Assembly (NCBI GenBank): GCA_938017655.1
Contig: CALIJO010000081.1
Location: 1 to 32,557, forward strand
Direction: 5' to 3'
DNA: 32,557 nucleotides
Source of the DNA: an uncultured Candidatus Saccharibacteria bacterium
Lineage (GTDB): Bacteria; Patescibacteriota; Saccharimonadia; Saccharimonadales; Saccharimonadaceae
The translations under genes and the position numbers were made by a program. Positions 6,730-12,917 of the stretch are shown here, one piece after another. Position 1 is the stretch's first letter; each line of letters starts with the position of its first letter. Below the pieces are notes generated by a model. The model saw only the letters and a program-made list of their open reading frames with translations, had not been told where the DNA came from and made no database searches.

Positions 6730-7539
6730 ATGAACATTTTAGAATCGACCGTCTTAGGTCTTGTACAAGGTATTACTGAATTTATTCCGGTGTCTTCCTC
6801 TGGACATCTCGAAATCACACAGCGCATTTTGGGTGCGGGTGGACGCGCGGAAGATTTTCATTTCTTTTTGGAGCTAATTAATTTTGGGACGCTGTTTGCG
6901 TTACTTTTCTATTACCGTCAAACGATTTGGGAAATTTTGCAACGCGTGTTTGTGAAAAAAGATTATAAACTTGCACTAAATATCTTAATCACTTCGATTC
7001 CAGCTGGGATTATCGGCTTGTTACTTTCGAAGGCCATCGAAAAATTACCATTTTTTTCCAGCCTAACCACGATTGGTTTTGCAATGGGCTTCGTGGGATT
7101 AATCATGATTTTTGTTAATAAACTACCACATTTATCCAAGCTAAAAGACGAAAATGAATTAACTCCTGGCCGCGCTTTAATGATCGGTCTTGCACAAACT
7201 TTTGCCTTGATTCCTGGTGTTTCACGTTCTGGATCAACGATTATTACTGGCCGCGTAATGGGTCTTGATTCAAAGTCTGCAGCTAAATATTCTTTCCTAG
7301 CTAGCCTGCCAATCATGATTGCAGTTTGTGGAAAATCTCTACTTTCAAGTTCATCGAGAGCTTATATTGCCAGTAATTTAGGTATGCTTCTACTTTCAAA
7401 TCTTGTCGCTTTTATCTCTGGCTTAATCGCACTACAAATTGTAATGAAGTACTTCAAGAAAGAAAATTCAATCCCAAGCTTCGGCGTTTACCGTGTGATT
7501 TTATCTCTTGGAATTTTCGCCGCGCTATGGCTCTTCTAA
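6730..7539 (+). CDS. uppP: Undecaprenyl-diphosphatase
   Basis: UppP dephosphorylates undecaprenyl pyrophosphate to recycle the lipid carrier for wall polymers; it is a polytopic membrane protein. The two active-site motifs are intact: GLVQGITEFIPVSSSGH (10-26, with Glu17) and PGVSRSGSTI further on (Arg in SRSGS). The length of 269 residues is normal. The ATG at 6730 is chosen rather than the in-frame ATG at 6703, because it directly starts the family N-terminus and because 6703 would lie upstream of the -10 box. The gene is alone, with a strong terminator. It belongs functionally with murA, murB and galU in this window. Confidence 0.96.
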   Translation: MNILESTVLGLVQGITEFIPVSSSGHLEITQRILGAGGRAEDFHFFLELINFGTLFALLFYYRQTIWEILQRVFVKKDYKLALNILITSIPAGIIGLLLSKAIEKLPFFSSLTTIGFAMGFVGLIMIFVNKLPHLSKLKDENELTPGRALMIGLAQTFALIPGVSRSGSTIITGRVMGLDSKSAAKYSFLASLPIMIAVCGKSLLSSSSRAYIASNLGMLLLSNLVAFISGLIALQIVMKYFKKENSIPSFGVYRVILSLGIFAALWLF

Positions 7540-7552
7540 GAGATTCTGCCTA

Positions 7553-7580
7553 AAAAATCCGGCCTTGGAGCCGGATTTTT
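7553..7580. terminator. Bidirectional terminator between uppP and aspS
   Basis: Perfect 11-bp stem AAAAATCCGGC/GCCGGATTTTT (7553-7563 with 7570-7580) and a six-base loop. A and T runs on both arms let it serve uppP and the converging aspS. Confidence 0.88.
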
Positions 7581-7622
7581 ATTTGCTTTGATTTTGGTTT
7601 TTTGGAGCCGGATTTTTATTTG
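7565..7622. repeat. 21-base direct repeat duplicating half of the terminator
   Basis: The stretch from TTGGAGCCGGATTTTT to ATTTG at 7565-7585 is repeated exactly at 7602-7622, 37 bases on. The second copy duplicates the right arm of the terminator hairpin without its left arm. Confidence 0.85.
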
Positions 7623-7630
7623 TTTCTTTT

Positions 7631-7681
7631 TTATTCCTCGTCTTCCACGATTTGGAATCGAGAAGTTTTGCTTACCAGATT
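7631..7681 (-). repeat. In-frame second copy of the aspS 3' end
   Basis: After the aspS stop (7682-7684) the same frame stays open for 16 codons and ends in a second stop at 7631-7633. The last eight codons read QIVEDEE-stop, identical in protein to the end of aspS; the DNA of 7631-7656 matches 7682-7707 at 24 of 26 positions, and the differences are third-position changes. Confidence 0.8.
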
Positions 7682-9445
7682 TTATTCTTCGTCTTCTACG
7701 ATTTGGAGGTGAGCTTCTTCAAGCTGGATTGAATCGACGAGGGAAGGTGAACTCATCATGAGGTCGACACCTGAACCGTTCTTCGGGAAGGCTACAATAT
7801 CACGAATATTTTTATTGTCATTTAATACCATGAAGATACGTTCGATACCGAAAGCACAACCAGCGTGTGGAGGTGCACCAAATTTAAAGGCATTCAACAT
7901 GCCGCCGAAGCGAGCTTCGACATATTTCTCGTCGTAACCGAGAATGCCGAAAACTTTATACATCACCTCTGGATTGTGGTTGCGAACAGCACCAGAACAA
8001 ATTTCAAAACCATTCATTACCATATCATACTGATCGGCAACAATCGCAAGTTTTTCTACGTCAGTTTTGGCAGCTTCGAGAGCTTTGAGTCCGCCTTTTG
8101 GCATAGAGAATGGGTTGTGACCGAAGTCTAATTTGTTTTTGCCTTCATCCCATTCATAGAATGGAAAGTCCACGATCCAGCAGAGTGCGACAAGATTATC
8201 GTCTTTCAAATTGAAGTGATCGGCAAAAGCGATGCGAAGTTGACCGAGAACCTTATTAACTTTTGAGAGTGAGTCAGCACCGAAGAAAACAGCATCACCA
8301 TTTTCTGCACCAGTGAGTTCCTTGATTTTAGCTAGTTCTGTTTCGGTGAGGAATTTAGCGATTGGACTTTTCACTTCATCATTTTCATAGATGATATAAG
8401 CAAGACCACCCGCACCAAGTTTGCGGGCTTTTTCGGTGAAATTATCAATTTGAGAGCGCGAAAGGGTGGCGCCATTTTTCACACAAATAGCCTTGACGGA
8501 TTCGGTTTGGAAAACTTTAAAACCAGTGTCTTTCAAAGCTTCTTTCAGATCGATTAATTCCATACCATAGCGGAGATCTGGCTTATCGACACCAAAACGA
8601 TTCATGGCTTCCTGATACGGAATACGTGGAATTTCTTCTGAGAGTAATTTCTTGTGAGCAAAATCGGTAACCAAAGATTTAATTAGTGGTTCCATAGTGG
8701 CGCGCACCACTTCGCCCTCTTCGACAAATGACATTTCGAGGTCGAGTTGATAGAAGTCACCATAAAGACGGTCGGCGCGTGGGTCCTCGTCGCGAAAACA
8801 TGGAGCGATTTGATAATAACGAGGGATTCCACCAACCATGAGAAGTTGCTTAAACTGTTGTGGAGCTTGAGGTAAGGCATAAAACTGTCCTGGACGAAGT
8901 CTGGATGGCACAAGAAAATCGCGTGCACCTTCTGGGCTGGAATTAGCTAAAATTGGTGTAGTGACTTCGATAAAATCATGGGCATCCATATAATCACGCA
9001 TGAAGTGATAAAATTCAGCACGACGACGAAGTGTCTGAAGCATGCTTGGACGACGGAGATCAAGATAGCGGTACTTAAGACGAAGCTCTTCACCAGATTC
9101 TACACCATCATCATGAGTATTGACTGGCAGAGGTTCAGAACGATTCAAAAGAGTAAGTGATTCGACCACTAATTCAATATCACCGGTAGCAATATGTGGA
9201 TTACGCAAAGCCGGATCGCGTTCACGGATTAGACCAGTAGCAGAAATCACGAATTCATCGCGCAAGCTTTCGGCGATGGCAAAATTTTCGGCATTTTCCG
9301 GGGTAATCACCAGCTGAATAATCCCCTCGTGGTCACGCAAGTCAATGAAGATTAATCCACCGTGATCACGCCTGGAATTTACCCAACCAGAGACCGTAAC
9401 ATGTTGATTGATTTGTTGTTTTAGTTCTCCAGACAGTTTTCTCAT
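7682..9445 (-). CDS. aspS: Aspartyl-tRNA synthetase, bacterial type
   Basis: Charges tRNA-Asp with aspartate. The 587-residue protein has the full bacterial layout: N-terminal OB fold anticodon-binding domain (1-~105, including SGWVNSRRDHGGLIFIDLRD), class II core with motif 2 (CFRDEDPRADRLYGDFYQLDLEMSF), the GAD insertion in the middle (~280-410), and motif 3 near the end (GAPPHAGCAFGIERIFMVL). Motif 3 has GIERI in place of the common GLDRL. Whether it is discriminating or also charges tRNA-Asn cannot be decided here. The gene is monocistronic and its mRNA is predicted to be leaderless. Its 3' flank holds an in-frame duplicate of its last codons. Confidence 0.97.
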   Translation of the reverse strand: MRKLSGELKQQINQHVTVSGWVNSRRDHGGLIFIDLRDHEGIIQLVITPENAENFAIAESLRDEFVISATGLIRERDPALRNPHIATGDIELVVESLTLLNRSEPLPVNTHDDGVESGEELRLKYRYLDLRRPSMLQTLRRRAEFYHFMRDYMDAHDFIEVTTPILANSSPEGARDFLVPSRLRPGQFYALPQAPQQFKQLLMVGGIPRYYQIAPCFRDEDPRADRLYGDFYQLDLEMSFVEEGEVVRATMEPLIKSLVTDFAHKKLLSEEIPRIPYQEAMNRFGVDKPDLRYGMELIDLKEALKDTGFKVFQTESVKAICVKNGATLSRSQIDNFTEKARKLGAGGLAYIIYENDEVKSPIAKFLTETELAKIKELTGAENGDAVFFGADSLSKVNKVLGQLRIAFADHFNLKDDNLVALCWIVDFPFYEWDEGKNKLDFGHNPFSMPKGGLKALEAAKTDVEKLAIVADQYDMVMNGFEICSGAVRNHNPEVMYKVFGILGYDEKYVEARFGGMLNAFKFGAPPHAGCAFGIERIFMVLNDNKNIRDIVAFPKNGSGVDLMMSSPSLVDSIQLEEAHLQIVEDEE

Positions 9446-9452
9446 AGTCTCT

Positions 9453-9461
9453 ATTATAACA
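9453..9461 (-). promoter_or_regulatory. aspS extended -10 promoter, predicted leaderless
   Basis: The minus strand reads TGTTATAAT, an extended -10 (TATAAT at 9453-9458), seven bases before the start codon. No -35 box lies at a good distance (TTGACG is only 12 bases away), as is usual for extended -10 promoters. Confidence 0.65.
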
Positions 9462-9495
9462 TAATAAACCCGTCAACTTTTCAAATTATAGAATC

Positions 9496-9524
9496 AAGAA
9501 AAATATCGCTGGAAAGCGATATTT
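9496..9524 (-). terminator. Terminator of the small intergenic transcript
   Basis: Perfect 10-bp stem AAATATCGCT/AGCGATATTT (9501-9510 with 9515-9524) with a four-base loop, followed on the minus strand by TTTTTCTTG (counting the stem end). The T run is on the minus strand, so it ends a leftward transcript that starts inside the aspS-wzz gap. Confidence 0.8.
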
Positions 9525-9569
9525 GTCCTCAAATATTAATCCTTAAGATTGAATTTTGACTATTCAAGA

Positions 9570-9650
9570 CTAATATTCGATATACTCTTGCCATGGGGCA
9601 GGAGGAATTTTCGACTTTTTGCGCGAAGATTCACGTTTAAGTCTACGCAT
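9570..9650 (-). CDS. Possible small basic protein (26 aa)
   Basis: An ATG at 9650 opens a 26-codon frame starting MRRLKRESSRKKSK and ending PPAPWQEYIEY: a strongly basic half followed by a Pro/aromatic half. It sits inside a unit with a promoter (9736-9763), a foldable leader, AAGGAG at 9665-9670 and a terminator, which is why I list it. The spacing from AAGGAG to the ATG is 14 bases, longer than ideal, so the transcript may instead be a non-coding RNA. No family is recognised. The rest of this 425-base gap (9651-9870) holds the leader, the unit's promoter and the promoter of the next gene. Confidence 0.4.
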   Translation of the reverse strand: MRRLKRESSRKKSKIPPAPWQEYIEY

Positions 9651-9662
9651 ATTTACGAATGC

Positions 9663-9730
9663 ATCTCCTTAATAATCATTGCACACGACCTAGCCCCCAC
9701 CAGCCACCGAGTGACTACAAAGTGCAATAG
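9663..9730 (-). ncRNA. Candidate structured leader RNA
   Basis: On the minus strand a 7-bp stem AUUGCAC/GUGCAAU (9722-9728 with 9678-9684) closes over a hairpin AGUCAC-UCG-GUGGCU (9711-9716 with 9702-9707) and an unpaired G-rich segment that includes GGUGGGGGCUAGG. AAGGAG follows 7 bases after the closing stem. It could be a cis-regulatory element or part of a small RNA. I do not recognise a known riboswitch class. Confidence 0.45.
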
Positions 9731-9735
9731 AATTT

Positions 9736-9763
9736 ATTTTATCAAATATTTTATTTTTGGCAA
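9736..9763 (-). promoter_or_regulatory. Promoter of the small intergenic transcript
   Basis: On the minus strand TTGCCA (9758-9763), 16 bases, TAAAAT (9736-9741), with TG one base before the -10 box. Predicted start is near 9729, right at the base of the closing stem of the leader. Confidence 0.5.
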
Positions 9764-9855
9764 ATTTTGGGCATTGACAAGCATTTTGAAGACGCTTATG
9801 GCTATTGACAAATATGGGTATTTTATTGTTTGATATTTATTTTTTATATTAAATA

Positions 9856-9864
9856 TGATATAAA
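9856..9864 (+). promoter_or_regulatory. Promoter of the Wzz/BY-kinase gene, predicted leaderless
   Basis: Extended -10 TGATATAAA (TATAAA at 9859-9864), six bases before the ATG at 9871. Two TTGACA hexamers lie further upstream (9774-9779 and 9805-9810), too far to pair with this -10, and may mark other promoters. Confidence 0.55.
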
Positions 9865-9870
9865 TTAGGC

Positions 9871-11328
9871 ATGGATGAGATTAACCTCGGAGAAATGTTT
9901 GCCTATTTCAAAGCTAAACTCCATATTCTACTGATAATTTTTGCTCTAATTTTTGGATTAGGTTCTTTTTACGTGTTTTTCATGCAAAAACCAAAATACG
10001 AAGCGACTGCCACGGTGATTGTGAGCTCGGATAAGTCAAATGCGAACCTTCCAGGCGAAGTAGCGACTAATAAAAACCTAATTGACACCTATACTCAGGT
10101 AGTAAAATCACACCGCGTGCTTGATAAGGTGAAGAGCGATATTAATATCGGACAGTCTTACGATGAGATGTTAAAAATGATCAATGTTTCGGCCGTGAAG
10201 GACACTGAAATTATCACTATTACCACGACTAATCACGATGCAGAATTTGCCACAAAGATGACCAACAAAATCGCCGATCACTTCGTGAAGGAAATCGCCA
10301 AGATTTATAATGATCGTAATATTAATGTACTCGATTCGGCCGTTACACCGACAGAGCCGGCCAATATTAAGATTGTGCGCCAAGAAATTATCACTTTCGC
10401 GGCAGGCCTGATTGTCAGTGTTTCGATTCTCTTCTTAGTATTCTATTTTGACCGTTCAGTAAAGACGAGCGAACAGGTCGAAAGTCAGTTGCATCTGCCA
10501 GTAATTGGTAAAATTCACACGATTGATGCTGGAAAAGGACGGTTAAAACGTCGTCAGCGCGCCTTAGCTTTGAAGGCAAAGAAGGAAGCAAAAGAAGATG
10601 GCTCAGCAGAAAATACGGAGAATACTGAAAATGAGGAAGAAGCTTCTGAAGAAGATCTCAGTAGTGAACTGATTCTAAAGAATAATCCAAAATCTATTAT
10701 CAGTGAAGATTTCCGTACCGTACGTACCAGCCTGGATTTTAGCTTGGTGGGTAAAAATAATAATTCCCTCGTGCTAACCAGTACCGTACCAAACGAAGGC
10801 AAAAGTTTTGTTTCCGCAAACCTCGCAATCGCTTTTGCCAATACCGGTAAAAAAGTCCTGCTCGTCGATGCCGACATGCGCCTGGGTCGTCAACACGAAA
10901 TTTTCGAACTCTCTAATCAAGCTGGCCTCTCGAATCTATTAGTTGAAACCGCCGGCGACCGTTTACGTAAATATGTACAAAAAACCGAGATCGAAAATCT
11001 TTCCGTAGTGACTCGTGGCGTGACTCCACCAAACCCAGCAGAGTTGATTGACTCGAAGCAAATGGAAAAATTCATCGCAACCGTAAAGTCAAAATACGAT
11101 TACGTAATTATCGATTCAGCTCCGGTCTACAACTTGGCTGACTCCCTAATTATCTCAAAGAAAGCTGACCGCACCATGATTGTTTGCCGCGCAAACAAAA
11201 CTAATATCGATCACGTAAAAGATGGCTTAAAATCTCTCCAAGCCATCGATGCTAATATTGCTGGCGTAATCCTCAACCAAATTCCACTCGAAAAACGCAC
11301 GGGATATTATAATCAATACTATCTATAA
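9871..11328 (+). CDS. Fused Wzz chain-length regulator / bacterial tyrosine kinase (BY-kinase)
   Basis: A polysaccharide co-polymerase fused to its cytoplasmic tyrosine kinase. Wzz part: TM1 at ~16-37, extracytoplasmic loop ~40-170, TM2 at ~172-193. A very charged linker follows (~221-265, Lys/Arg then Glu-rich). Kinase part: SEDFRTVRTSLDF (278-290), Walker A STVPNEGKS (304-312), Walker A' VLLVDADMRLGR (329-340), Walker B YVIIDSAP (411-418). The C-terminus has a tyrosine cluster (Tyr479, 480, 483, 484), the usual autophosphorylation site. The cognate PHP phosphatase follows 20 bases downstream. No glycosyltransferases or polymerase lie beside it, so its polysaccharide target must be encoded elsewhere, or the pair has another role. 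Confidence 0.93.
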   Translation: MDEINLGEMFAYFKAKLHILLIIFALIFGLGSFYVFFMQKPKYEATATVIVSSDKSNANLPGEVATNKNLIDTYTQVVKSHRVLDKVKSDINIGQSYDEMLKMINVSAVKDTEIITITTTNHDAEFATKMTNKIADHFVKEIAKIYNDRNINVLDSAVTPTEPANIKIVRQEIITFAAGLIVSVSILFLVFYFDRSVKTSEQVESQLHLPVIGKIHTIDAGKGRLKRRQRALALKAKKEAKEDGSAENTENTENEEEASEEDLSSELILKNNPKSIISEDFRTVRTSLDFSLVGKNNNSLVLTSTVPNEGKSFVSANLAIAFANTGKKVLLVDADMRLGRQHEIFELSNQAGLSNLLVETAGDRLRKYVQKTEIENLSVVTRGVTPPNPAELIDSKQMEKFIATVKSKYDYVIIDSAPVYNLADSLIISKKADRTMIVCRANKTNIDHVKDGLKSLQAIDANIAGVILNQIPLEKRTGYYNQYYL

Positions 11329-11348
11329 ATCTAAAAACAGGAGGTGGC

Positions 11349-12098
11349 ATGATTGACACACATCTGCATATTTTGCCAGGAATCGATGACGGGAGCCGCG
11401 ATTTCGAAGAGAGTATCGCGATGGCTAAAAAACTTGTCGCGCTCGGATTTACCGGTGCTTTTACTACCTCCCACTTTATTCCGAATAGCGACCAGCTAGC
11501 GGATAATAAAACTAAGGCACGTCTGCGTAAAGAATTGCAAACACAACTAAGTGAGCTCGGGATTGAGTTCAAATTATATCCAGGCAATGAAATTTATGTG
11601 GATCCAGAAATGGTGAAATATATGCAAGAAGACCAGGCGTCACTACTAGGCGAAGTAACCAAGCTTAGTGCCGATGCTGCGAAAAATAAGAAGAAAAAAC
11701 ATTATGTACTCTTCGAGGTACCGTTCATGACCGAGGTGGGGTATTTACGTGAAGTAATTTTCGAAATGAAGAGTCAAAATATTGTACCAATTTTAGCCCA
11801 TCCGGAGCGTTATGAATTCTTGCAAAAGAAACCGGAAAAGGCTCTAGAACTTCGTAAAATTGGCGTAAAATTACAGTGTAATATCGGCAGTATGGCCAAA
11901 CAATATGGACCAAAACCAGCCAAGACGATGAAATATTTTTTGAAACATGGGCTGGTGGATTTTCTCGGGACCGATGCCCACCATGCAGATGGGAGTATCT
12001 TCGAAAAGTACGAGAAAGCCTGCAAGAAAATTCGAAAAATTATTACCGACGAAGGCTTGAGGAAGCTGCAAGAAAATAGCCTTTCGATTAATCATTAA
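11349..12098 (+). CDS. PHP-family protein-tyrosine phosphatase (CpsB/YwqE type)
   Basis: Metal-dependent phosphotyrosine phosphatase that reverses the upstream kinase. The PHP motifs are present: DTHLHILPGIDDGS (3-16, ligands His5 and His7, Asp14), SHF (His42), LAHPERY (149-155, His151) and GTDAHH (207-212). The length of 249 residues is normal. A strong ribosome binding site, AGGAGGTGG, lies just before the ATG, in contrast to the leaderless kinase gene, as expected for the second gene of an operon. It has a Lys-rich insertion near residues 112-117 (KNKKKK). A terminator follows directly. Confidence 0.92.
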   Translation: MIDTHLHILPGIDDGSRDFEESIAMAKKLVALGFTGAFTTSHFIPNSDQLADNKTKARLRKELQTQLSELGIEFKLYPGNEIYVDPEMVKYMQEDQASLLGEVTKLSADAAKNKKKKHYVLFEVPFMTEVGYLREVIFEMKSQNIVPILAHPERYEFLQKKPEKALELRKIGVKLQCNIGSMAKQYGPKPAKTMKYFLKHGLVDFLGTDAHHADGSIFEKYEKACKKIRKIITDEGLRKLQENSLSINH

Positions 12099-12129
12099 AA
12101 TAACTTCCGCGTGGGAAGTTATTTTTTTA
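12099..12129 (+). terminator. Terminator after the phosphatase gene
   Basis: Stem AATAACTTCC/GGAAGTTATT (12099-12108 with 12114-12123) with a five-base loop, then a run of T. It begins on the base after the stop codon. A short T run on the other strand may let it also end the leftward FKBP transcript. Confidence 0.85.
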
Positions 12130-12187
12130 TTCTAAGAGTTTAAACTAGGAGTGGCCTTAATATTAGTAGAACGAATTAGACTCAATA

Positions 12188-12910
12188 CTAAAAGAGTGAG
12201 CCGGTACCACGAATTTCGCTTTGGAGATTCAGGTATTTACGATAAACCGTTTGATATTCTTGGGTGGCCTTAGTGTAGGCTTCGTCTTCAAATGGGAGAA
12301 TTACGAAGTAAAGTGGAGAATTCTTGCCACCACAAATTTCCTTAGTATCACCATAAGCCAGGGTACTTGGAATATGCAACTCACGGACACCGCCGAGCTT
12401 AGCGCCAACTAGGCCATCCGACCAACCCGTGATTAAACTACCAGAACCAGTAACATCCAGCGGATCCTTCAAAGATTTTGGATTATTGTTATCATCGAAG
12501 GAAGAATCAAAAACCGATTCATCAGAACACCAACCGAAATAGTAAGCGAGATATTTGCTCTCTTTCTCAAGAGTGGCGCCAGTACCGACACTCAAATCAA
12601 TAGATTTCAAGCCATCATTTTGAGCGCGAGAGGCATTGTAAGACTTGATACTGCTACGCGCAGACTTGAGAGTCTCGAAATATTTGTTATTTAATGCCTT
12701 CACGGCGTTTTCTTTATCTTTTTTCTTCTCGTCTAGCTCCTTAGCCAGAACCTTAAGCTCAGCATTTTGCTCAGCCGTACCTTTTTTACTCTTTTCGCCA
12801 TTCAAGACAATCAAGGCATAAACCATAATTGTGGAAACGAAGAGTAAGACTGCGATAAAACCGATAATAATGCGTTGTTTAGTGCTAGTGCGTATACTTT
12901 TTTCGTCCAT
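12188..12910 (-). CDS. Membrane-anchored FKBP-type peptidyl-prolyl isomerase
   Basis: Probably folds secreted proteins outside the membrane. Layout: short basic cytoplasmic start, one TM (~14-36), a Lys/Glu-rich coiled-coil stalk (~40-80), then an FKBP domain (~98-208). FKBP hallmarks are LITGWSDGLVGAKLGG (159-174, matching the VI.GW..GL...G.G core) and the STLAYGD turn (182-188). Cys128 and Cys193 lie in the domain and could form a disulfide. Some active-site residues of the human prototype are not clearly matched, so activity is likely but not certain. It is the third gene after pheS and pheT, 7 bases after pheT, with TTAGGT before the ATG. Confidence 0.85.
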   Translation of the reverse strand: MDEKSIRTSTKQRIIIGFIAVLLFVSTIMVYALIVLNGEKSKKGTAEQNAELKVLAKELDEKKKDKENAVKALNNKYFETLKSARSSIKSYNASRAQNDGLKSIDLSVGTGATLEKESKYLAYYFGWCSDESVFDSSFDDNNNPKSLKDPLDVTGSGSLITGWSDGLVGAKLGGVRELHIPSTLAYGDTKEICGGKNSPLYFVILPFEDEAYTKATQEYQTVYRKYLNLQSEIRGTGSLF

Positions 12911-12917
12911 ATTTTAC

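Noticed and set aside
9581..9640. Plus-strand TATACT six bases before an ATG at 9593 with a 15-codon frame, imitating the leaderless pattern
   Set aside because: The -35 spacing is 19 bases, there is no extended -10, and the frame is too short to judge; it is antisense to the 26-codon ORF.
9653..9679. Eight-codon minus-strand frame (MIIKEMHS) just before the 26-codon ORF
   Set aside because: The AAGGAG lies inside it, so it has no ribosome binding site of its own; probably chance, although a leader peptide cannot be excluded.
9774..9810. Two TTGACA hexamers upstream of the Wzz/BY-kinase gene
   Set aside because: Neither has a convincing -10 box at 16-18 bases, so I do not call extra promoters.
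9549..9833. 94-codon plus-strand frame starting at TTG in the aspS-wzz gap
   Set aside because: No ribosome binding site, no protein-like composition, and it runs antisense over the better supported minus-strand unit.
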